61,275 bases of DNA, taken from positions 32,112-93,386 of the forward strand of contig JAGQHN010000004.1 of the NCBI GenBank assembly GCA_020431825.1. Reading direction: 5' to 3'. Shown here piece after piece: positions 6,059 through 14,490 of this stretch. The stretch comes from Trueperaceae bacterium. GTDB lineage: Bacteria > Deinococcota > Deinococci > Deinococcales > Trueperaceae. The notes below the pieces were generated by a model, which saw only the letters and a list, made by a program, of their open reading frames with translations, made no database searches and was not told the DNA's origin. Positions within the stretch are counted from its first letter, which is position 1; each line of letters starts with the position of its first letter. Both the position numbers and the translations under genes were made by a program.

Positions 6059-8884
6059 TTACTTACTTGACAGAATAACCTCATCAAATAGACAAGTACC
6101 TGCTTCAGAGGTGAAGTAAACGGCTCCCCAATCAGCGCCAGCAGGAAGAAGTTGCGCTAAGGATTTTTGGCTGTAGCTACTGCTGCTAAAGCTAAGACTT
6201 ACTGAGAAACCTGCACCTGAGAAGCCAACAGTGCAGCTCTGACCGCTTATAGACTTCCCCTTAACACTTAGAGTGTAAGTTTTACCCACCACCAGGTCAG
6301 CCGCCTGAATGTCTTGTTGTAACCAGCCCCATGCTGTCATCTGCAAGGCGCTACTGCCCTGAGCAGCGTCTGCCGAAAGGCTAACGGTGGTGTCACCACT
6401 TGCCCAGCCACTTAAACCAGCTTCAAAGTCACCATTGAGTAAAATGTTTTTAACACTGGGGTTAGGGCTTGGCTCAGGTTGGGGTGTGTTACTGGGTAGC
6501 GAGGCTTTTTTCAGGTCAGGGCCCCCATTTTTGAGCGTCCAGACAAAGTCTTTTAGATCTGCTAAACCTTCACTGCTACGCCCATATTTACCAATAGCGG
6601 GTACCTCGAGCCAGTCCGTTTTGGCGCGGTGCTGCTCGTCTTGAGTGACACTGTACTCGTTGCCCTCATGTCCATTTGGAATGAAGAGTTGAGGATGATC
6701 AAAGGGAGCCGCCTCATTTTCAACGCGTGGGTCTGTCAAACTCACAAGAAAAGCGACCAGATCAGCGCGTTCGCTGGCAGATAGGCCTAAAGGCTGAATG
6801 TCTGGATCAAGTTCGGGGTTGTTTCTAAAGTTGCCGCCGCGGTTATAGAACTCAACCACTTGCTCGAGGCTGGCAGCACTGCCATTGTGAAAGTACGGGC
6901 CGGTTAATGTGGCATTCCGTAAGCCTGGTACTTTGAAGGCCCCATCCACGGCAATCTTTTCATACTTAAGGCTAAACAGCGGTGAATAGGAACAAAGAAG
7001 ACTGCTAAAGGGTACGTCAAAGGTACAGGGATTAACCTTGATAGGGTCAACAAATTTGCTATCAATATACTGTTTACTAAAGGATAGCGGATTGCCAAAC
7101 GGATCTTTAGCACCAACGCCCAAATCCTGATTGGTAGGGGTTACCCCAATGTTGTAAAAAGCGCGGTCATAAATAGCTAATTTACCGTTCCCCATGTACA
7201 TACGTTCAATCAGGCCACCCTCTTCATTTTCCTTCTGTTGACTGGTAGCAGCACTGGTAAATTCGGAACCGCTATGACAGGAAATACAGTGACCCTTACC
7301 GATAAAGATATCTAGACCGCGTTTGGCAGCATCACTGAGCGCTCCTTTGTTTCCTTCAGCATAGTCGTCGTAAGGTGTCTCGTCAGAAATCAAGGTGTCC
7401 TGATAGGCCTGCAGAGCCAGCCCCCAAAAGAGGCTGAAATTGTTTTCCATTTGCGAGTAGCCACTGTAGTCACCGGGGGCATTCCAGTATTTGCTATTGA
7501 AGGCTTTTTGGATGAGGGCGCGGTAGGTAGTGTTTAAACCTTTGCCGCTACTATTTCGGTAGGAGGCTAAAACGCTGTCTTGCGCATGAACTTGCTGGAA
7601 AGCTAAGGGCTGACGAACGATGAGTTTTTTACCCAGGTCGGCAAACTTGCGGTTTACGCAGGCCATCTCGAGAGTGCTGACAGCTGGTCCGGTGGCTTGA
7701 GAGGCTAGCGCTGAATTGCGCAGGTCTAGCGTTTCATAGCTTATTTTGGAGCCGTTATAGGTCATTATTTTGGCAGCGCTGTTTCGTTTGCCAAAAGGGT
7801 CAACACCGTTAAAGACATTATTGGCACGACCATCCCAGAAATTTCTGAAGTTAAGCGCAGCATTTATCATTGTTGGTGTATTGCGTGGTTCTACCTGACG
7901 GGTGTTGCTGCTGCCAACATGGAAAATTCCATCGTTTAAATTGCTGCAAAGGTCATCCAGAGCTGAACTATCAGGCAGGGCCTGGAAATCAGCCAGGAAA
8001 ACACCCTGAGAGCTTATGGTGTCATTGGTGCTAAAGAGCACGCTCGAGTAAGGATTGGCTGGGTCAGAGAACTTATGTAAAGGGAAGTCAGCAAGTTTCA
8101 GAGTGTAGTTAGGGCCGCCTTTGCCACCCGAAGCTGTGGTTTGAAAGCTGGTATCCCCAGCATTTAGCCCCGGACTTATCTGGTTCTTAATACGGTTATC
8201 AGTACCTGCGTGAAAATGACAACTGGCACAGGCTTGACCATCACTGCCAGCTGCCATATCCCAGAAAAAAGCCTTACCTAAAACCACGGCAGCTGATTTA
8301 TCAACAATGTAGTTGGAAAGATTAGCTACGCTCGGTACACTGACGGTTTTTAAGGAAGCTGGTGCGCTAAAGAGTCGGCCCGCAATTTTTATGCGGTCAA
8401 GATTGATGTCATAGCCCTTTGAGAACAGATTTTTAGTCGCCGAGTGGACGATTTTCACACTGTGGGTGCCTGGGGTCAGGCTCGAGTAAAAAACCTGCTG
8501 ATTGTAAAGCGGGCTAAGCCACGAGCTGTAAAGATCAACTTCTTGCTTGTACGCACCGTCTATGTAGACCTTAAACTTGCCGGCATTTTTTGATTTACTG
8601 GCATAGAGTTTTAAGCTGGTACCACTAAAGTGAAACGTCAGATTGGCTGAGCTTGAGGTACTGACGTGGCTGTCTCCATCCGCGTACTGACTGGCTTTTA
8701 CATAAGACCAGTCCTGACTGTACTGCACGCCAGGATCATTGTCACCAAACCAATTTTCGACGGCTAGATTATCTATCGTAATGTCTTCTGTTTGCGGGCT
8801 GGGTGTGCTCGAGCTACAAGCACTCAGTGCCACTATTAAAATAATTAAACCCCAGCGAAGGCAAGGCAAAAACTTAACCTCCAT
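6059..8884 (-). CDS. Di-haem cytochrome c peroxidase-like lipoprotein with extra N- and C-terminal domains
   Basis: A 941-residue predicted lipoprotein (lipobox LSAC, Cys about 23). The core, about 190-800, is of the MauG/bacterial cytochrome c peroxidase type. It carries two haem-binding sites, CASCH near residue 218 and CISCH near 531, and the typical NAALNFRNFWDGRA and GAFKVPGLRNATLTGPYFHNG segments. About 35-170 is an all-beta module (YADGDSHVSTSSSANLTFHF and so on) like carbohydrate-binding or F5/8-type domains. Residues about 815-941 form a second beta module (LLNGDFEAGLSGWASGDTTV), CBM4/9-like. Ordinary family members are 330-650 residues, so this is an expanded cell-surface form. AAGGGAG precedes the ATG. 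It may reduce peroxide or oxidise a surface substrate. The neighbouring multicopper oxidase suggests a shared redox function. Confidence 0.85.
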   Translation of the reverse strand: MEVKFLPCLRWGLIILIVALSACSSSTPSPQTEDITIDNLAVENWFGDNDPGVQYSQDWSYVKASQYADGDSHVSTSSSANLTFHFSGTSLKLYASKSKNAGKFKVYIDGAYKQEVDLYSSWLSPLYNQQVFYSSLTPGTHSVKIVHSATKNLFSKGYDINLDRIKIAGRLFSAPASLKTVSVPSVANLSNYIVDKSAAVVLGKAFFWDMAAGSDGQACASCHFHAGTDNRIKNQISPGLNAGDTSFQTTASGGKGGPNYTLKLADFPLHKFSDPANPYSSVLFSTNDTISSQGVFLADFQALPDSSALDDLCSNLNDGIFHVGSSNTRQVEPRNTPTMINAALNFRNFWDGRANNVFNGVDPFGKRNSAAKIMTYNGSKISYETLDLRNSALASQATGPAVSTLEMACVNRKFADLGKKLIVRQPLAFQQVHAQDSVLASYRNSSGKGLNTTYRALIQKAFNSKYWNAPGDYSGYSQMENNFSLFWGLALQAYQDTLISDETPYDDYAEGNKGALSDAAKRGLDIFIGKGHCISCHSGSEFTSAATSQQKENEEGGLIERMYMGNGKLAIYDRAFYNIGVTPTNQDLGVGAKDPFGNPLSFSKQYIDSKFVDPIKVNPCTFDVPFSSLLCSYSPLFSLKYEKIAVDGAFKVPGLRNATLTGPYFHNGSAASLEQVVEFYNRGGNFRNNPELDPDIQPLGLSASERADLVAFLVSLTDPRVENEAAPFDHPQLFIPNGHEGNEYSVTQDEQHRAKTDWLEVPAIGKYGRSSEGLADLKDFVWTLKNGGPDLKKASLPSNTPQPEPSPNPSVKNILLNGDFEAGLSGWASGDTTVSLSADAAQGSSALQMTAWGWLQQDIQAADLVVGKTYTLSVKGKSISGQSCTVGFSGAGFSVSLSFSSSSYSQKSLAQLLPAGADWGAVYFTSEAGTCLFDEVILSSK

Positions 8885-9287
8885 GTAAACTCCCTTTCAA
8901 AATGCAATAGCGATGTAAGTGTGGATGCATCAAAATGTTCTGACTGAAATTTTTCAGAATGTCTTGTCTAAATGGCACCTCCTAAAGACCCGGCTGAGCG
9001 TGACCCCAAGCCCTGTGACTCAAATCGAAAAAGTAACGTGTTTTGAGAGTCCCAGACTTTAATTTAGGTGATAAGCCAGTCGAAAAAAACAGCAAATTTC
9101 GACTGGCGAGGTTTTGTCTGTCGGCTTTCTTACCATTCCTTGCCAGACAAAACTTGGCTAAGTGCCTTTTTTTGCGAGCTCGAGCCCTGAGCCTAGGGAG
9201 CTATATTTGGTATAAAGGTTACACATAAAGGCTGCTGTTTTGCAGAATATTTGCCTCAAAAAAGTAGCTATTTGCAAAAGGAGAGTT
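8885..9287. other. Divergent intergenic region with two hairpins
   Basis: This 403-bp gap separates the divergent cytochrome and HerA-type genes and has no convincing ORF. It contains the second inverted-repeat copy (9075-9107) and, 3 nt further, another perfect 10-bp hairpin, GTTTTGTCTG (9111-9120) with CAGACAAAAC (9144-9153). Both promoters should lie here. Confidence 0.6.
9075..9107. repeat. Inverted-repeat element, copy 2 (GCCAGTCGAAA hairpin)
   Basis: GCCAGTCGAAA (9075-9085) and TTTCGACTGGC (9097-9107) pair perfectly over 11 bp. The element shares AGCCAGTCGAAAAAAA and TTCGACTGGC with the copy at 5996-6030. It lies between divergent promoters, so it is not simply a terminator. Confidence 0.7.
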
Positions 9288-11693
9288 ATGGATTACGAAA
9301 AATTAGGGGCATTTTATCTGGGGAAAACCTACGATTTGCCTTCCGCTCAGTTACAAGATGAGACGCTGCTTTATGATTCCAAAGATTTGACCACCCATGC
9401 GGTGATAATAGGTATGACCGGAAGTGGTAAAACGGGTCTGGGCTTAGGCATTCTAGAAGAGGCCCTGGTTGATAATATTCCGCTTATTGCCATCGACCCA
9501 AAAGGGGATCTGACCAACCTGCTTCTTACCTTTCCTGACTTAACTGCCCAGAATTTTCGCCCCTGGATAAATGAACAGGAAGCTGCTAATAAAGGCCAAA
9601 CCGCAGACCAGTTTGCCCAGTCGCAAGCTGAGCTCTGGGAAAAAGGTCTAGCCCAGTGGGGCCAGTCAGCCGAGCGCATCAGAAAGTTGCGCCAGAGTGT
9701 TGATATGGCGGTGTATACCCCAGGCAGTTCTGCTGGTTTACCTGTGAGTGTGCTCAGGTCGTTTAATGCACCTTCAGAAAGCTTAAAAAATGACAGCGAT
9801 CTCTACCGTGAGCGCATTCAGACGACGGCAACCAGCCTGCTGGCGCTCATGGGCATAGAGGCTGACCCGGTAACGAGCCGGGAACACATTTTGATTGCCA
9901 ATATTTTAGAGCGCAGCTGGGCTGAAGGACAGAATCTGGATATCGCAGGTTTGATACGGGCGATTCAGCAACCGCCGTTTGAGCGCATTGGTGTGATGGA
10001 ACTTGATCTTTTTTATCCAGCCAAGGACCGTTTTGAGCTGGCTATGAAACTTAATAATTTGCTGGCGGCTCCTGGTTTTGAAGCCTGGCTCGAGGGTGAA
10101 CCCTTAGACATTGGTCGTATGCTCTATACGCCAGAAGGTAAGGCAAGAGCTGCCATTTTTACCATTAGTCACCTCAGTGATAGCGAGCGCATGTTTTTCG
10201 TTTCTATGCTTCTCAATGAAATGCTAGCCTGGATGCGCACCCAAAGTGGTACCAGTAGTTTGCGGGCACTGCTTTACATGGATGAAATTTTTGGCTACCT
10301 GCCACCAACCGCTAATCCTCCCTCAAAAACGCCCATGCTGACCCTGCTGAAACAAGCGAGAGCATTTGGCCTTGGTCTGGTGCTGTCAACGCAAAACCCG
10401 GTAGATTTAGACTATAAAGCTCTTTCCAACTGTGGTACCTGGTTCATCGGCCGCTTGCAGACCGAGCGAGACAAAGAGCGTGTTTTAGAAGGGCTGCAGG
10501 GCGCAAGTCAGGAAGGCTTTAACCGCCAGGAAATGGAAGGCATTTTGTCTGGTCTGGGTAAACGTACCTTTTTACTTCATAATGTCCATGAGGATGCTCC
10601 GGTGATTTTCCAGACCCGCTGGGCGATGTCTTATCTGGCTGGACCCATGACCAGAGAGCAGATCAAAAAGCTCATGGCAGAACGTAAGGCCAGTCAGTCT
10701 GGTGCTATCCCGGCGCAAGTTGTTTCACAAGCGCAAACGCCCAAATCCACCGAACTGCCCCTTATGCCGCAGGGTGTGCCTGTTTACTTTGCTCCTGCGA
10801 GTGGTGCAGGGTCAGAACTTATTTATTATCCGGCAGTGGCGGGGTTTAGCGAAATTCACTACTCGAGCGCTACCCACAGTGTCAATGAAACCTTGCCGCT
10901 AAAGCTTGCCGCTCAGTTTGAGGATGGCCCCGTAATCATCGACTGGGAGCAAGCTGAAGAGCTGAACCTGGATGTGCGGAACTTAAGCGATAAACCTATA
11001 GCGGGTGCCCAGTTTGGTGAGCTGAATAAAGAGGCTCAGGAGAGCCGTTCCTATGATAAATGGCAGAAAGATTTGATTCAGTTCATTCGGCAAAAGCGCG
11101 GGCTCAAGCTGTACAAGAATAAGGCCTTCAAAGAAACCAGTGAGCCTGGAGAAACAGAAGCCGAGTTCAGGGCAAGACTGGCTCAGTTGCAACGTGAGGA
11201 CCGCGACTTAGAAGCCACCAAACTCCGGCAGAAATATGCAGAAAAGCTAGATAAGTTAGAGGAGCGCCTGCGCAAGGCTGAATATGCTGTAACCAAGCAG
11301 GCAGAGCAGGCCAAACAGCAACAAATGCAGATGATTGTAAATGTGGGCACAACGTTACTGGGTGCCTTTATGGGCCGTAAAAAGGTGAGTGCCACAACCA
11401 TTTCCAGGGCCAGTCGTAGCGTGATGAGTGCCGGACGTATGCAACAGGAACAAAAAGATGTGGCAATGGCTCAGGAAACTGTCGAAGGCATTCAGCAGCA
11501 AATGGCTGACCTCGAGGCCGAACTCGAGCGCGAAGTTAATCTGCTTTCAGGCAGCATTGACCCCAGTAGCCTCGAGCTAGACGAGGTGCTCATTCGGGTA
11601 AACTCTACTGACATCAAACTTGACGCCTTTATGCTGCTCTGGTTGCCTTATTACCGAGATTCACAGGGCAGACTCAATCCTGATTGGGCTTAA
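9288..11693 (+). CDS. HerA/VirB4-like ATP-binding protein
   Basis: An 801-residue P-loop ATPase of the HerA/DUF87-DUF853 type. Walker A GMTGSGKT is at about 42-49 and Walker B LLYMDEIFGY at about 328-337, followed by QARAFGLGLVLSTQNP, typical of this FtsK/HerA branch. Residues about 460-640 are a linker with a beta-rich part. About 620-700 and 730-765 look like charged coiled coils around a glycine-containing hydrophobic stretch (IVNVGTTLLGAFMG). The frame opens at 9240, but AAAGGAG lies 5 nt before ATG 9288, so I start there. HerA-like motor proteins translocate DNA or protein. No nuclease (NurA) partner or secretion genes are nearby, so the role is open. Confidence 0.85.
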   Translation: MDYEKLGAFYLGKTYDLPSAQLQDETLLYDSKDLTTHAVIIGMTGSGKTGLGLGILEEALVDNIPLIAIDPKGDLTNLLLTFPDLTAQNFRPWINEQEAANKGQTADQFAQSQAELWEKGLAQWGQSAERIRKLRQSVDMAVYTPGSSAGLPVSVLRSFNAPSESLKNDSDLYRERIQTTATSLLALMGIEADPVTSREHILIANILERSWAEGQNLDIAGLIRAIQQPPFERIGVMELDLFYPAKDRFELAMKLNNLLAAPGFEAWLEGEPLDIGRMLYTPEGKARAAIFTISHLSDSERMFFVSMLLNEMLAWMRTQSGTSSLRALLYMDEIFGYLPPTANPPSKTPMLTLLKQARAFGLGLVLSTQNPVDLDYKALSNCGTWFIGRLQTERDKERVLEGLQGASQEGFNRQEMEGILSGLGKRTFLLHNVHEDAPVIFQTRWAMSYLAGPMTREQIKKLMAERKASQSGAIPAQVVSQAQTPKSTELPLMPQGVPVYFAPASGAGSELIYYPAVAGFSEIHYSSATHSVNETLPLKLAAQFEDGPVIIDWEQAEELNLDVRNLSDKPIAGAQFGELNKEAQESRSYDKWQKDLIQFIRQKRGLKLYKNKAFKETSEPGETEAEFRARLAQLQREDRDLEATKLRQKYAEKLDKLEERLRKAEYAVTKQAEQAKQQQMQMIVNVGTTLLGAFMGRKKVSATTISRASRSVMSAGRMQQEQKDVAMAQETVEGIQQQMADLEAELEREVNLLSGSIDPSSLELDEVLIRVNSTDIKLDAFMLLWLPYYRDSQGRLNPDWA

Positions 11694-11705
11694 GCTAAGC
11701 GCTGC

Positions 11706-13256
11706 CTAAGCATGACTCAGGCGTCTGGGTACGGCGCTATCTGTTTCAATGATTTTAGAAAGCAGAGCCTCAAAAAGCTCTGCTTTTAGGCTGCCATGGT
11801 CAGCGCTATGCCAGAGGTTATGCAATTCATGGGGGTCATGCTCCAGATCGAAGAGTTCGCCGTAAGGCTCGAGTCCCCGATGACCGGTATAAGTCGTTAG
11901 TTTGTACCTAGGGGTGATCAGGGTGCGTAAGCGCAAGCCCAGATAGTCTTCATCGTTTTCTACCAGGATAGCGTCTTGTACTTTGTCTGCTGAACCTGTG
12001 AGTACCGGGACCTGCGAGCGGCCTGCCCAGGCAGGTGGCTGCATGGGGGCTTCGGCAGACGCCGGACCCTCAGGAACAGGGACGCCCGCAAGCTCGAGCA
12101 CCGTTGGGGCAAAGTCAAGCAGACTCATAAGTGCCCTTGTTTCTTGCTTTTTAACATGATTTTTCCACGACCAGATCATCGGGATGTGCAGCAGCCCCTC
12201 AAAGTGAAAAGGCCCTTTGTTTAATAGCCCATGATCGCCAAGCATGTCGCCGTGATCTGACATAAAAACAATGACGGTGTTGTCGCGCAAACCTTTGGCA
12301 TCTAAAGCTTGAATTACCCTGCCAATGTATTTATCCAGCAGTGAAACCATCGCATAGGTGCGAGCAATAAGCTCGAGCTTGTGCTCATAAGGGATATCGG
12401 TAGCTTTGCCGCGTCCACTTAATTGCAAATCATTGGCAAAAATGTCTTTGAAAAAGGGAGCTAAGTCGTCAAATTCACCTTCCCTGGCAATGGGCGGTAC
12501 GACCTCATCAGGTGAATACTTATGTTCCCAGTTTTCTGGCAATTCGTAAGGATGATGGGGGTCAGGAAAGGAGCAAAACAGAAAAAAAGGCTGATCATCC
12601 TCTAACTTATCCAGATGATCAATGGTCTGATTGGCGACATAGGCCGTGTGATGGAGAGATTCATCCAGCGGAAAGGTGCCACTTTGTTCTGCGCCACTTG
12701 GTGAAGGGTTTACCCCTTCTGTCTGCAATTTTTTCCAGGCTTCGGGGTGCTGCTCTTTTAGCCAGTTGGCATAGTGACCACCTGTGTAGCTGCCATGTCC
12801 CAGCGTTATATCCACATGGTCAAACCCGTAGTAGGGTGTCGGGATGTCACTGACTTTGCCCTCTTCCCAGAACGCTCTGACTTCTAAAAAATCCTCGAGC
12901 TTTACTTGCTCTTTGACATCATCATTGAGCCAGTAATTGGAAAAATGGAGTTTCCCAATCGAGGCGGTGTGGTAACCCGCACCTTTTAAAGCAGCTGTCA
13001 GCGTTGGCAATTCTCTACTAAGAGGGATGCCATTGGTTCTTACCCCGTGACCTCGTGGCGTCAGGCCAGTAAACATAGTGGCGCGACTGGGCATACAGAG
13101 CGGGCAATTGACATAGGCCCTCTGAAAATGGCTGCCAGATTCTGCCAGAGCGTCCAGATGGGGGGTTTGAATGACCGGGTTACCCGCACAGCCAAGATGA
13201 TCTGCGCGCATTTGATCGGTGCAGATAACTAAAAAGTTGGGTTGTGATTGACTCAT
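11706..13256 (-). CDS. Sulfatase (formylglycine-dependent, type I)
   Basis: A 516-residue alkaline-phosphatase-superfamily sulfatase that would hydrolyse sulfate esters. The catalytic Cys motif is C54-M-P-S-R58, the C-x-P-S-R sequence that formylglycine-generating enzymes modify. The early metal motif is CTDQMRADHLG (Asp14) and a later one is MSDHGDMLGDHG. There is no signal peptide, so it is probably cytoplasmic and acts on imported sulfated sugars. AAGGGAG precedes the ATG. The lacI-type gene ends 12 nt upstream on the same strand, so the two are co-transcribed. It ends 12 nt from the convergent HerA gene. Confidence 0.9.
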   Translation of the reverse strand: MSQSQPNFLVICTDQMRADHLGCAGNPVIQTPHLDALAESGSHFQRAYVNCPLCMPSRATMFTGLTPRGHGVRTNGIPLSRELPTLTAALKGAGYHTASIGKLHFSNYWLNDDVKEQVKLEDFLEVRAFWEEGKVSDIPTPYYGFDHVDITLGHGSYTGGHYANWLKEQHPEAWKKLQTEGVNPSPSGAEQSGTFPLDESLHHTAYVANQTIDHLDKLEDDQPFFLFCSFPDPHHPYELPENWEHKYSPDEVVPPIAREGEFDDLAPFFKDIFANDLQLSGRGKATDIPYEHKLELIARTYAMVSLLDKYIGRVIQALDAKGLRDNTVIVFMSDHGDMLGDHGLLNKGPFHFEGLLHIPMIWSWKNHVKKQETRALMSLLDFAPTVLELAGVPVPEGPASAEAPMQPPAWAGRSQVPVLTGSADKVQDAILVENDEDYLGLRLRTLITPRYKLTTYTGHRGLEPYGELFDLEHDPHELHNLWHSADHGSLKAELFEALLSKIIETDSAVPRRLSHA

Positions 13257-13268
13257 TTTTTCTCCCTT

Positions 13269-14288
13269 TTAGGTTCTGGCAGGGCCAGTTGATGATCTAA
13301 TGATGAGTTTTGGCTCGAGGACCTTAAGCCCCGGTGACTGACCTTTCATGACTGCCATAAGTTGGTCAACGGCCTCTCGCCCAAGTTGTTCTGCTTGCTG
13401 ATCAACTGTTGTAAGACCAGGGCTTATATCGGCGGTAAAGGGAAGATTATCGTAGCCTGTCAGGCTAATATCTTCGGGCACGCGTAAGCCCCGCACCCTG
13501 ATTTCCCTTAAGGCACCCATTGCCATGCGGTCATTAAAAGATACGATTGCAGTCATTTCAGGATAAGTGTCAAGTAAGATTTTTGCTGCAGTTTGCCCAC
13601 TTTCACTTGTCAGATTGCCAGTAGCCTGAGGCAAGTGATTATAGTTGAGGCCATTTGCCTTTAAAGCAAGGCGAAACTTGTCGGCACGGTAAGTAATATA
13701 AGTAAACTCTGGCACAACCGAGATGAATCCCAAATTGTGGTGACCAAGCGAAATGAGATGATCGATGATTAGCCTTGTTCCTAAAGCCTGATCACTACGT
13801 GACATATGCGGATAGTTGCCATAGCCTATAGCCACAACCGGGATCTTTTTGCTAAGAGCTGCGTTAATCAGCGATGAATCAAAGAGGGTTTCTGCTACGA
13901 TAATGCCATCCAGATAGCCACTGCTTAAAAGTTTGTGATAGCTTTCATCGGGACCATCATCACTAAGATAAGGTGAGCTGATCAGCAAACTATAATTAAG
14001 TTCCCGGCAGCGCGTTTCAACGGCGCCTAGAATTTGGGTGATAAACAGGGCGGAAAAGGGTGAATCGACCAACCGGGGGTAAACCAGGGCGATAATATGG
14101 GATTTTCCTTTAGCCAGGGCTCTGGCACTCATATTAGGTCGGTAGTTAAGTTGCTGGGCGATTTTGAGCACGCGCTCTCTTGTTGACTGAGCATAGCGCG
14201 CTGAATCTTTCGTTGATTGTGACAAAATACGAGAAGCCGTAGATTCTGAAACCTTAGCTAAATGAGCGACTTGTTTGAGGGTCGACAT
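13269..14288 (-). CDS. LacI/GalR-family transcriptional regulator
   Basis: A 339-residue repressor-type protein. The N-terminal helix-turn-helix reads TLKQVAHLAKVSESTASRIL and is followed by the hinge helix NYRPNMSARALAKGKS, which sets half-site recognition. The rest is a periplasmic-binding-protein-like sensor domain (DGIIVAETLF, TAIVSFNDRMAMGALREI, LTTVDQQAEQLGREAV). It probably binds a sugar from the sulfated substrate. A LacI-type operator lies about 95 bp upstream, between this gene and the divergent sulfatase, so it likely controls both directions, including itself. Confidence 0.92.
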   Translation of the reverse strand: MSTLKQVAHLAKVSESTASRILSQSTKDSARYAQSTRERVLKIAQQLNYRPNMSARALAKGKSHIIALVYPRLVDSPFSALFITQILGAVETRCRELNYSLLISSPYLSDDGPDESYHKLLSSGYLDGIIVAETLFDSSLINAALSKKIPVVAIGYGNYPHMSRSDQALGTRLIIDHLISLGHHNLGFISVVPEFTYITYRADKFRLALKANGLNYNHLPQATGNLTSESGQTAAKILLDTYPEMTAIVSFNDRMAMGALREIRVRGLRVPEDISLTGYDNLPFTADISPGLTTVDQQAEQLGREAVDQLMAVMKGQSPGLKVLEPKLIIRSSTGPART

Positions 14289-14350
14289 TGGTATTAGACT
14301 ACCTTCTCTCCCATAATTCCGGATGTTTTCTTAAGTAAAATCGGTCGGAC

Positions 14351-14398
14351 TTGTCAACTGTAGTGACTTATGCTAGCCTGTGCGCAAGCGTTTGCGCA
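14351..14398. promoter_or_regulatory. LacI-type operator and divergent promoter region
   Basis: TGCGCAAGCGTTTGCGCA (14381-14398) is an almost perfect palindrome with the central CG that LacI/GalR proteins read. Just upstream on the plus strand is TATGCT (14369-14374), a fair -10, so the operator would cover the transcription start of the sulfatase-ABC operon. On the minus strand TTGACA (complement of 14351-14356) can serve as -35 for the regulator gene. Confidence 0.8.
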
Positions 14399-14490
14399 AC
14401 TTAGTTTTAGAGCGAGGTTAGTTTGTTTGATTTATTGCTCGAGCCTTGGCCTAATTGGGCCGAAGAAAGCTTTTCATCTGAGGTGGATTC

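Noticed and set aside
9043..9228. 61-codon frame in the divergent gap
   Set aside because: It runs through both hairpins and has no ribosome-binding site.
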